This document shows, one piece after another, positions 14,607 through 22,798 of a stretch of 41,505 bases of DNA. Position 1 is the first letter of the stretch, and each line of letters begins with the position of its first letter. The notes beneath the pieces were generated by a model, which was not told where the DNA came from, did not search any database, and saw only the letters and a list, made by a program, of their open reading frames with translations. Both the position numbers and the translations under genes were made by a program. This DNA comes from an uncultured Clostridia bacterium. GTDB taxonomy: Bacteria; Bacillota; Clostridia; TANB77; CAG-508. Location: NCBI GenBank assembly GCA_944388935.1, contig CALXKK010000002.1:76421-117925 (forward strand). Direction: 5' to 3'.

Positions 14607-16742
14607 TTAATGACTTCCATTTCCGCTTCCATTTCCGCCATTTCCATTATTTCCATTATTTCCATTACTTGAACTTGATGTTGTACCAGAGGTTCCGCTT
14701 CCGCCACCTGGGGTTGGGGATGGACTTGGACTTCCACTTCCGCCACCTGGGGTTGGGGATGGACTTGGACTTCCACTTCCGCCACCTGGTGCTGGAGATG
14801 GACTTGGGCTTCCACTTCCGCCACCTGGTGCTGGGGATGGACTTGGGCTTCCTCCTCCGCCATTTGCGGTATTTTGTGCTGTTTGGTTAGCTGCTTTTTG
14901 CATTTGTGTAAGTGTTCTTTCCATTTCTTCAGCAATATTTTGTTGAGACTTGCCCATTTGCTCAAATGTAGTTTTAAATTGTGCCAAACTTTGTGCTAAT
15001 TGTTGTTCATCTGCATCAAACGCATTTACATTTTTGCCATTTAGAACATCTCTTGCAATTCTATTGTAATCTAGTCTTGCTTGAGTTGGATTATTTTGCA
15101 ATCCTTGTTGTTGAACATAATTGTTATATGCCTGTCCAACTTGTGCTGATGCAGCATCTTTCTGTGCTTGTGCATTAGCTGCATTATGCCATGTTGTACT
15201 TGAAACATTTGATATTCCTTTTGCTAATGTATGTCCAGCAAAAGCACCTTCCATGCCTGCGGTTCCTCCACCCATTGCTGTAAAAGCAATACTAGAAGCA
15301 ACTTTCGCATGTAATCCTAATATCTTACCAGGCTTTGTATTTGCAAGTCTTGCTGCTCCAGCTTTCGCTCTACTTAATCCAGCCTTAGCATTACCAATTT
15401 TAGATTGTCCACTACCTCTATAAAATCCTTTATTAATTTTATTATTTTGTGGAGTAGCTGCAGTAGCAGTTCCACCCACATTATTTCTAGCCTGATTCGT
15501 TTGTTGAGGAGCTGATGTTCCTGTTCCACCGGCACCTTGTGTAGGAACAGCACCTGCTGCTTTAGCATTAGCAGCATTTCCATTTGAAGCAGCTGATCCT
15601 ACTTTATTTAAGCCCTCTCCTAACTTATTAATAATTGCTAAATTCATAAATGTATTTCCTAAATGATGAGCATGTTCGAAACTGAATATTCCTCTTACTA
15701 TATCTTCTGCTTGATGTATAAATAAAATCATTACACATCCCAATATAGCTGCACCCAATGTCATATCCTGCATTAAATCTATCGCTGTTGTTGCAAAAAC
15801 TATATATATTAAACACTGGAATGGTTGTATTAATACTGTATAAACAAATTCTTTTACCCATTTATTTAAAGCTTGTGATTGATTATCACCCATCTTATCT
15901 ATAGAATAAGTTATCGTTACAATTGGTGAAATTATAATCAAAAAGGCCAATGTAAGCATACGCTTTATATAAAATATAAGGAATGATAATGTAACACCTA
16001 CTAATATACAAAATGCAATTGCGGAACCAAATCCCATTGTAAATGATAATGGCTTTAATCCATTCGTACCAAAGGTGTTTACTACATTTGAAAAACCACC
16101 ATTATGACTTACATTTTGTAGTGCATTTTGTAGAATATCTACTAAAGCATTATTTGCATTTATTGTAAATATAATTATGTATTGTAGTAAAAATACTAAT
16201 ACAAAACTTACAACCCAGTCTTTTAACATAGTTTTATATCTTGCTTCTTCTGAAGCTACCGTAGAAATTGCCATTCTAATTCCAACATAAACTAGTATTA
16301 CAAGAAGAATTCCTATTGCCAAATTCCTTAAAGCATAATACCAAATTGCAATATTTTTTCTAATTGTTAATACTCCATCACTTAAATTGTTATTAAAATC
16401 AAAGAAATTAATATCCGTAATTTGCAGCTTATTAAATAGAATATCTTCCGGGCTAATATTAATATTAAACTGTCCTCCTGAAACTGATGCAATTCCACCA
16501 ATTACCAATCTCATAGCTTCACCAAATATTACAATCAATACTCTTAATGGCCAAGTAAGTAAACCTACAACTCCATCTGCAACTGCTCCTAATAAAGTAT
16601 CATGACCACTTGCTTCTCGCGTTTCTTCTTGTTGTGCAGCTGTTTCTGCATATACAAAACTTGTTACATTAGGTAGCACAAAATTTAACAATATTAGTGA
16701 ACATATGATAATTGTTAATATTTTGAATACACTTTTTTTCAT
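14607..16742 (-). CDS. VirB6/TrbL-like polytopic membrane protein with Gly/Ser/Pro repeat tail
   Basis: 711 residues from ATG 16742, six bases after AAGGAG; the upstream gene ends two bases earlier. There is a signal-like first helix (MKKSVFKILTIIICSLILLN), then about six membrane segments between residues 60 and 350. The diagnostic core is IWYYALRNLAIGILLVILVY, GIRMAIST, ARYKTMLKDW, followed by a conserved SPIVTITYSIDKMGD block. These are shared with the genes at 16744 and 21596. VirB6/TrbL proteins form the inner-membrane channel of T4SSs. From about residue 360 the chain is soluble, Ala/Asn/Gln-rich. It ends in four 13-residue Gly/Ser/Pro repeats and an Asn/Gly tail, probably disordered and cytoplasmic or surface-exposed depending on helix count. 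Confidence 0.75.
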   Translation of the reverse strand: MKKSVFKILTIIICSLILLNFVLPNVTSFVYAETAAQQEETREASGHDTLLGAVADGVVGLLTWPLRVLIVIFGEAMRLVIGGIASVSGGQFNINISPEDILFNKLQITDINFFDFNNNLSDGVLTIRKNIAIWYYALRNLAIGILLVILVYVGIRMAISTVASEEARYKTMLKDWVVSFVLVFLLQYIIIFTINANNALVDILQNALQNVSHNGGFSNVVNTFGTNGLKPLSFTMGFGSAIAFCILVGVTLSFLIFYIKRMLTLAFLIIISPIVTITYSIDKMGDNQSQALNKWVKEFVYTVLIQPFQCLIYIVFATTAIDLMQDMTLGAAILGCVMILFIHQAEDIVRGIFSFEHAHHLGNTFMNLAIINKLGEGLNKVGSAASNGNAANAKAAGAVPTQGAGGTGTSAPQQTNQARNNVGGTATAATPQNNKINKGFYRGSGQSKIGNAKAGLSRAKAGAARLANTKPGKILGLHAKVASSIAFTAMGGGTAGMEGAFAGHTLAKGISNVSSTTWHNAANAQAQKDAASAQVGQAYNNYVQQQGLQNNPTQARLDYNRIARDVLNGKNVNAFDADEQQLAQSLAQFKTTFEQMGKSQQNIAEEMERTLTQMQKAANQTAQNTANGGGGSPSPSPAPGGGSGSPSPSPAPGGGSGSPSPSPTPGGGSGSPSPSPTPGGGSGTSGTTSSSSNGNNGNNGNGGNGSGNGSH
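14701..14856. repeat. four tandem 39-base repeats (GC-rich)
   Basis: Copies start at 14701, 14740, 14779 and 14818 with the shared unit core CCGCCACCTGG. Two copies encode ...SPSPTPGGGSG and two encode ...SPSPAPGGGSG. The plus strand is G-rich (GGGGTTGGGGATGG), unlike the surrounding AT-rich DNA. Confidence 0.9.
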
Positions 16743-16743
16743 G

Positions 16744-19700
16744 TTACTCTCCTTCCCCATTTATATCTATATTTCTAAGAGTTAAACTTGATAGCACATT
16801 TTTTAAACTACTGCCTTTTTCATCTCTTAAATCATTATTTGAAGTAATATCTGTTCCAAATCTATATAAATATGTATGCTCCTTATTTGCTTTAGAATTT
16901 GCATAATCTCTATCTATTCTTTGTAATCTTTGCATCTCTTCTTGTAATTCTTGCATTCCTTCTTCTGCTTTCTTATCCGCATTATGTTTCTTCATAACAT
17001 CCTCAATTGTTGATTTTAATTTGTCAGCCTTTATAGATTCTGAGAAATCAAGTTCTCCTCCTCTGATTACTGTAGGGTCTGCATCACGAGTATCAACTTT
17101 ATCACTTATTTCTTTATCCAAATCTCGCATAAACATTGAAACTCTTTGTTCTGTTTCTTCTTTAATCTTTTGCTCTGTAGCTTCATCTAAGTCTCCACTA
17201 GTACCTCTTTGATATTTACCTCTAATTTTTTCTGATATATTGTTACTTGCTCTTTGTCTTATTTGTTCTTTTATACTATCTATACCATGTCTACCAATAA
17301 CGTTGCTACCAAGAGATTTATATTCTATTTCGCCATCATCATTTTCTTTTGCTACAATTATATTAGATCTATATCTTTTTACTTCATCACTTTCTCCACT
17401 AAGTGTATTATCTACTATATCTGATACCTCGAATACATTATCTATTGTTCTTCTGTATGAATCATCAAATGAAGTTTTTGCCATGGCACTAATTAATTTA
17501 CCGTCTTTTCCTGACTTCTGTATTCCTTTTAATTCTTCTTCTTTATTTCTTCTTCCGCTTGTATATAAACCAATTATATTTGATTCAGCTGTTCTAGCAT
17601 CGTTAATTTGAGACAATCTACTTTCGTATGCAGTCTGAATTTTTCCGCCTTTCTTTTTAGCTTCATCACGTGTATCTTTAAAATTATTTACAGTACCTGT
17701 TATTGGTCCTCCGGCAATTCCTCCTACAAAACGTACAGGTGCTGAATATTTATGTGGCTTTCCTTTGTTTTTACGTGCTTTTTTAATGTTTCTTGCATAT
17801 GCATTTGCACCAACACTAATCAAGTTAGCAGCTCCTAATCCTGCAAATCCAGATACTCCCATAAGTGGAATAGCTGTAGCTAAATTTAAAGCATCTCCAT
17901 ATTTTTCTTTTTGAGCAGAATATAATTCTGATCTTAATTTCTTTCTTCTGTCTTTCCTATTTTGTTGTGTTGCTTTTTCTTCTCTTGCTAAATCATCAGA
18001 AAGAGAAGAAATTTTTTCTGGAGTTTTTGATGGAATGTATTGTCCTGTAGCTGCGTCTATATTCTTAATTCCAAGCCATCCTTGTCCTATAGCTTTTTTA
18101 CCTAAGTTACCCATACCTAATCCCTGAGCTTGAGCCAATTGTTTTGCTCTCTTTTGGGTTGCAGGAGCAGATTTTAAATCCTTTCCAAATTTAATTGCAT
18201 TAGGTACTGCACTTCCTATTGTTTTTATAGCTCCCAATCCAAATACTACCTTTGGACTTATATCTCTTTTTGGGTCAGAACCTAAAATTGTTTTTAAAGA
18301 TTTTGAACCTCCATCATTTCCATTTCCAACCATTCCAAATATGCTTGTAAATATATCTGTTGCTTTTAGTATAAAGTTCATAACTATCAAAGCCATTATT
18401 ATTCCCGCTACAGACTCATTCGTAAGTTGCAAAACAACAGTTACAAAACACGTATATATTAGTGCATGAACACTTTGTATTAAAACAATTAAGGCATAAT
18501 CTTTCATCCATCTTGTAAAAGCTCTCGCTTTTCCTGTTCTTACCTTCGAGATTGCATAACTTGCTCCCATTACCGGAGCCATAATAGTAAGTATACAAAC
18601 AGCTAAAAGTCTTTTTATATATATATATAAGAATTTTAACATATACAAAATTAAAATAATATATAATATAGTTCCTACCATTCCAGAAGAGAACTTAATT
18701 TCATAAGCTTTAGTTCTTACTGTTTCGTATATACTATCTTCATATCCTAAATTTTGTTGGGCATTAGTTATCCATCCCAATACTGTTGAATTTATATCAA
18801 GTACTAATATTAAGAAGTAATGTATTATAAATATTATTATAAATCCTACTAGCCAACTAACTAGCATTCTCTTGTATTCCGCTCTTTCTGATGCAATTGA
18901 AGATATCGCCATTTTTATTCCCACATATATTAATATTACTAGCATTACTACTATAGTTACATTACGAATTATGTAATACCAAGTTGAAACACTTTCCCTT
19001 ATGATTTTTAATGAAGAATCATCTTTTAATGTATAACCAGCAGCAGTATCTGTAAACATATTTACATCCAATAAAGGAACTTGGTTAAATATAATTTTAT
19101 CAATGGTTAACTTGTCATTACCTTCTGGTTGTAATTCTGTAGAGGATGGTGTGTATAATTCGTCACTATCCAAAATAGTTTGTGGTTGTGTATTATCTTC
19201 TGATGTATTAGCATTTGTTGTTGTATTTGTTTGATTAGAAGATGTATCTACTGCTTCACCTGTAATAGCATCAACTGCATCTGTAACAATGTTAACTAAA
19301 ACATTTGCCCAACCTATAACAACCATTTTTATCATCAGTGTCATAAATCCTGCTACATAATCTACTAATTGCGAAATTAAATTAAATAGCCAATTTGCTA
19401 TATCTCCTAAAGTAGTAGTATTTGTTCCAGCAAAAGAACCTTGTTGTGGAGTACCTAGATAATAGAATTCATCTGATGGGTCTTCTGTAGCATTATCTTC
19501 CTCTTCTAATTGGTTATTTACAGCTGGTAACTCTCCAGTTGGAGTAACTTGTACATCTTCGTTAAGGCTAAATACTTTTAAGAATTCTCCACTTCTACCT
19601 GGGTGAATATTCAAGTTGGCATTTGTTCTACCACTACCAAAGTTAAAATGTGATGCATTTCCAGCTTCTGCGACCATTTCGACATGTCCATATCTAACCA

Positions 19701-20079
19701 ATATATCTCCTGGTTTTGAATTTTCGAAAGATACTTCTGTCCAATATGGAGATTTTAATGAGGTCATATCTGTATCTGATAAATCACTAAATCCCAAATT
19801 ATATATATTTAGTCCTAAAAAAGCATTATATACGTAAGCAACACCGGATGTACAACAAGAATAAAATGTTGAACCTCTAAATGCTGCTGGCAATACAGTT
19901 AAACTGTAAACAGAATCACCTGAATGTTCATTAATAAATTGTTCTGTTTGTTCAGCTAAGAAGGCTCTTGCGGCATCATCAAAATTTCTTGCATAAGAAG
20001 ATGATGTATTTGCAATTATGATATAAAATATCAAAAATGATATTAATATATTTTTAAAGAATCTTTTTACTTTATTCAT
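16744..20079 (-). CDS. NlpC/P60-like peptidase fused to VirB6-like channel protein
   Basis: About 1111 residues. AGGAG lies three bases from the first ATG (20082) and six from the second (20079). A signal peptide (end near SSSYA) is followed by an NlpC/P60-type domain (about 35-175). Its Cys76/Cys77 in YSCCTSGVAYVY and His133 in GDILVRYGHVEMV fit the catalytic Cys-His pair of wall endopeptidases. An acidic, Asn/Thr-rich linker leads to membrane segments (about 225-265 and 365-590) with the VirB6-like core TWYYIIRNVTIVVMLVILIY, GIKMAISS, AEYKRMLVSW, MAPVMGASYAISKV. The last 500 residues are Lys/Glu/Arg-rich, soluble, and unrecognised, with coiled-coil stretches. Joining the wall cutter to the channel in one chain is unusual; peptidase polarity outside implies the Lys-rich tail is inside. 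Confidence 0.72.
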   Translation of the reverse strand: MNKVKRFFKNILISFLIFYIIIANTSSSYARNFDDAARAFLAEQTEQFINEHSGDSVYSLTVLPAAFRGSTFYSCCTSGVAYVYNAFLGLNIYNLGFSDLSDTDMTSLKSPYWTEVSFENSKPGDILVRYGHVEMVAEAGNASHFNFGSGRTNANLNIHPGRSGEFLKVFSLNEDVQVTPTGELPAVNNQLEEEDNATEDPSDEFYYLGTPQQGSFAGTNTTTLGDIANWLFNLISQLVDYVAGFMTLMIKMVVIGWANVLVNIVTDAVDAITGEAVDTSSNQTNTTTNANTSEDNTQPQTILDSDELYTPSSTELQPEGNDKLTIDKIIFNQVPLLDVNMFTDTAAGYTLKDDSSLKIIRESVSTWYYIIRNVTIVVMLVILIYVGIKMAISSIASERAEYKRMLVSWLVGFIIIFIIHYFLILVLDINSTVLGWITNAQQNLGYEDSIYETVRTKAYEIKFSSGMVGTILYIILILYMLKFLYIYIKRLLAVCILTIMAPVMGASYAISKVRTGKARAFTRWMKDYALIVLIQSVHALIYTCFVTVVLQLTNESVAGIIMALIVMNFILKATDIFTSIFGMVGNGNDGGSKSLKTILGSDPKRDISPKVVFGLGAIKTIGSAVPNAIKFGKDLKSAPATQKRAKQLAQAQGLGMGNLGKKAIGQGWLGIKNIDAATGQYIPSKTPEKISSLSDDLAREEKATQQNRKDRRKKLRSELYSAQKEKYGDALNLATAIPLMGVSGFAGLGAANLISVGANAYARNIKKARKNKGKPHKYSAPVRFVGGIAGGPITGTVNNFKDTRDEAKKKGGKIQTAYESRLSQINDARTAESNIIGLYTSGRRNKEEELKGIQKSGKDGKLISAMAKTSFDDSYRRTIDNVFEVSDIVDNTLSGESDEVKRYRSNIIVAKENDDGEIEYKSLGSNVIGRHGIDSIKEQIRQRASNNISEKIRGKYQRGTSGDLDEATEQKIKEETEQRVSMFMRDLDKEISDKVDTRDADPTVIRGGELDFSESIKADKLKSTIEDVMKKHNADKKAEEGMQELQEEMQRLQRIDRDYANSKANKEHTYLYRFGTDITSNNDLRDEKGSSLKNVLSSLTLRNIDINGEGE

Positions 20080-20094
20080 CATCTTCTCCTTTCA

Positions 20095-21585
20095 TTATGC
20101 TTCTACTTTTATATCTTTTCCATCATATGTTAGTGTTTTAGTTGTATAATCAAAATTAGTTATATCGTATTCGTCTGTACCTCTTACTATTGTCTTTGTC
20201 TCCCTTGTTGTTGCATTATAAATATATATACCTTGTTTATTTATGCTATAAATTAGGTTCTCATCATCATACCAATATGTCTTAGCTGCATATATATTTT
20301 TACTTAATTCACTGTCTGCATTTTCTCCATCTAAAGAAACAAATGCAATATTATATGCTTTATTGTCTTCACTAAAATCTGCTCTCATAACATATTTTGT
20401 ACTAGAATAATCACCATCTGTTACATTTGCGCAATCAGATTCTAATAGTTTTCTATTTTGTTCTTCTTCTAAAATTAAGCTATCATTTGTTTTATAATAT
20501 ACTTGGTAATAATTTTTATGGTCATCTTTAAATGAGCCTTGGTATTCTTGGTAAATTTGTATTCCATTTAATGCATTTACACTATTATCTACCTTTATTC
20601 CTTTTAAAGGATAATAAATTGTACAATAAGATGTATCATATGTATAAGATGAATAATCTGGCCATATGTTTGTTAAATTATTCATAAATGTATTAAAATC
20701 ATGATCTTCGTTATATTGTTCTACAATATTTTCAAAAGAAGTATAATCATAAGAAATTCTTGGATAAATAGATATTTCATTTTCTGTGAAACAAACATAT
20801 AAATCTTTTCCCATATATTCTAATATTCCATTACTTTCTATGTAATTTTCTCCAAGTTCACTTTTTATGTTATCCAAGCTGTCACCAACTTTTATGTTAT
20901 TTATAACTTCTTTTCCAAATTTATTAGTAAATACAATATTATATATTGTTCCTCTAATACTTCTTACTCTATAGCCATTATTAAAATATATATCGTAATT
21001 TCTAAAAGTACTTGTCCTATCTCCAAAATTTATATTTTCTGTTTTCCACTCATTATTTATTAATGTTTGCAATTCGCTATCAATATTAAAATCTGTTTCT
21101 TTTAGAGTCTCTTTATTATCCAAATTTGCTTGTGATAATAACTTGTTAAAATAATCTGATTCTTCTACATCGTTAAAATATTTTTTAGTAATCGAAGAAG
21201 AATTTGTCTCTACTCTTATAAGAAGATCTCTTGATTCATCTATAAGTCTAATATTTCTATATTTTAAGAAATTCTCTATTGCACTTATTGTAACATCATA
21301 GAAAGGTTGTTTTGATTCTCCGTCTTGATATGGATCATATTTAAACTCTAAATATATGTCCGTTTTATATCCATCTACATCAGATTCCTTGCTAGAAATA
21401 AATTTACATTCGCAAAACTCAATTACTTGTTTCAATGAATTTGCATCATTTATAGAATTTATTTCCTTGTTATTCTGCCTAACCTTTAATATGACTATTA
21501 ACAAAATAAACAGTATAACAACTACAGAAGTAATAATTATTATTTTCTTTTTCTTATTCATTTTCTTTTTTGTTTTTTTCTTCAT
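20095..21585 (-). CDS. membrane-anchored exoprotein of the T4SS-like cluster, unknown
   Basis: 496 residues: a very basic start (14 Lys in the first 18), one membrane helix (about 15-36), and a large outside part. No family recognised. The outside part has Tyr/Asn/Asp-rich beta-strand patterns, for example FNNGYRVRSIRGTIYNIVF followed by NNIKVGDSLDNIKSELGE, which resembles the strand-helix unit seen in SmpA/OmlA- or DUF4309-like domains. The C-terminal ~100 residues (SLDGENADSELSKNIYAAKT, GIYIYNATTRETKTIV) look like propeller-type repeats. It is 12 bases ahead of the NlpC-VirB6 fusion and 10 bases after the third VirB6-like gene, so it belongs to the operon. A structural scaffold role outside the membrane is a guess. 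Confidence 0.6.
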   Translation of the reverse strand: MKKKTKKKMNKKKKIIIITSVVVILFILLIVILKVRQNNKEINSINDANSLKQVIEFCECKFISSKESDVDGYKTDIYLEFKYDPYQDGESKQPFYDVTISAIENFLKYRNIRLIDESRDLLIRVETNSSSITKKYFNDVEESDYFNKLLSQANLDNKETLKETDFNIDSELQTLINNEWKTENINFGDRTSTFRNYDIYFNNGYRVRSIRGTIYNIVFTNKFGKEVINNIKVGDSLDNIKSELGENYIESNGILEYMGKDLYVCFTENEISIYPRISYDYTSFENIVEQYNEDHDFNTFMNNLTNIWPDYSSYTYDTSYCTIYYPLKGIKVDNSVNALNGIQIYQEYQGSFKDDHKNYYQVYYKTNDSLILEEEQNRKLLESDCANVTDGDYSSTKYVMRADFSEDNKAYNIAFVSLDGENADSELSKNIYAAKTYWYDDENLIYSINKQGIYIYNATTRETKTIVRGTDEYDITNFDYTTKTLTYDGKDIKVEA

Positions 21586-21595
21586 AAAAACACCT

Positions 21596-22783
21596 CTAAG
21601 CTCTATGATTAAATGCTAAATGAATTCCACCTAATGAGTGAATTGATTTTGCACCTCTTATTCCGAAAACATTCTTTACAATTTTCTCTGCTCTAGATAA
21701 TCCAAAGAAGAATATTACTGCAAGTAATGGTGCTACTGTTGCAATTGCTCCTGCTGATGTTATAAATACACTATATATTATTAAATGCAATGGCTGAATA
21801 AATATATTTATAAGTGTCTCTCTCATCCAATTATTATATCCTTGAGCCCTACCGTCACCAATAGTATCTATAGGATATGTTATGGATATTAACGGAGAAA
21901 TTACCACCAAAAATCCAACCGTTAACACCCTTTTAAAGTACAATATAAAGAACTTAATTTGATAATAAACTATTACCCAATATAATATACAAATTGCTAC
22001 ATAGTTCCATCCTTTTAAATTAGAAAGCTGCTCTGCTATTGAGCCATCTTCTGGATTTTCTATTGTACCATTTCCATACATTAATATTTTTTCTATATTT
22101 TCATTACTCTTTGGCACCAACTCTACAATAGCATTTGATAAATTAATTGCTATTAAAACAATATATATAAGTACAAATATCATACAAAATCCCTTAACCC
22201 AAGATATTAACATGCTTTTATATCTTGCCTTATCATTTGCTAAAGTAGATGTAGCCATTCTAATTCCAACATATACTAATACTAAAAGAGTTAAAGCAAT
22301 AGATAAATTTCTAATTGCACTATACCAAATAACAATTTGCTGAGTTAACTTTCCTGTTACTTTGTCTGTTTGGTTTATATTAGCAAAAAAATCTATGCTA
22401 AACATATCATACTTATTTTCTAATAAATCTTGTATTGTAAATTCCATTGTTCCAGAGCCATTAATTTGCTGAGAATTTACAACAGTATTTACAACACTAC
22501 TAATTAAAGTAGGTATAATATTAAGTAGCCTTGCAAGAGTAGAAGCTGTAGCTCCACCCATACTAGGTTCTGTAGAAAGTTTAAACTTTCTAGAACCTCC
22601 TTCTGGGTTTGCTGTGGTCTTTCCATCATTCATAACACTGTCTATAGAATTTCCAGAAACTCCACCCATTACTTCATTAATATTTTCCTTCTTCGTATCT
22701 GCTGCAAAAGATTCTTGCATAGGTAATATTAAATTAAATATCGTAATAATAATTATAATTATTAAACCTACTTTTTTAATCAT
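21596..22783 (-). CDS. VirB6/TrbL-like polytopic membrane protein
   Basis: 395 residues, the shortest of three VirB6-like paralogues: essentially signal segment, extracytoplasmic linker (25-140) and a channel domain of about six helices. The core IWYSAIRNLSIALTLLVLVY, GIRMATST, ARYKSMLISW and the later SPLISITYPIDTIGDGRAQG match the proteins at 14607 and 16744. It ends soon after the last helix with RAEKIVKNVFGIRGAKS, so it has no long tail. It is directly downstream of the VirB4 ATPase gene (15 bases), as VirB6 genes often are in conjugation-type operons. The expected role is the inner-membrane channel. Confidence 0.75.
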   Translation of the reverse strand: MIKKVGLIIIIIITIFNLILPMQESFAADTKKENINEVMGGVSGNSIDSVMNDGKTTANPEGGSRKFKLSTEPSMGGATASTLARLLNIIPTLISSVVNTVVNSQQINGSGTMEFTIQDLLENKYDMFSIDFFANINQTDKVTGKLTQQIVIWYSAIRNLSIALTLLVLVYVGIRMATSTLANDKARYKSMLISWVKGFCMIFVLIYIVLIAINLSNAIVELVPKSNENIEKILMYGNGTIENPEDGSIAEQLSNLKGWNYVAICILYWVIVYYQIKFFILYFKRVLTVGFLVVISPLISITYPIDTIGDGRAQGYNNWMRETLINIFIQPLHLIIYSVFITSAGAIATVAPLLAVIFFFGLSRAEKIVKNVFGIRGAKSIHSLGGIHLAFNHRA

Positions 22784-22798
22784 TTATTCTCCCTCTTA

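Noticed and set aside
14495..14890. Plus-strand frame with His/Leu/Asp/Phe repeats opposite the Gly/Ser/Pro tail
   Set aside because: It is the antisense shadow of the 39-base repeats, has no ribosome site, and its composition is an artefact of the repeat.
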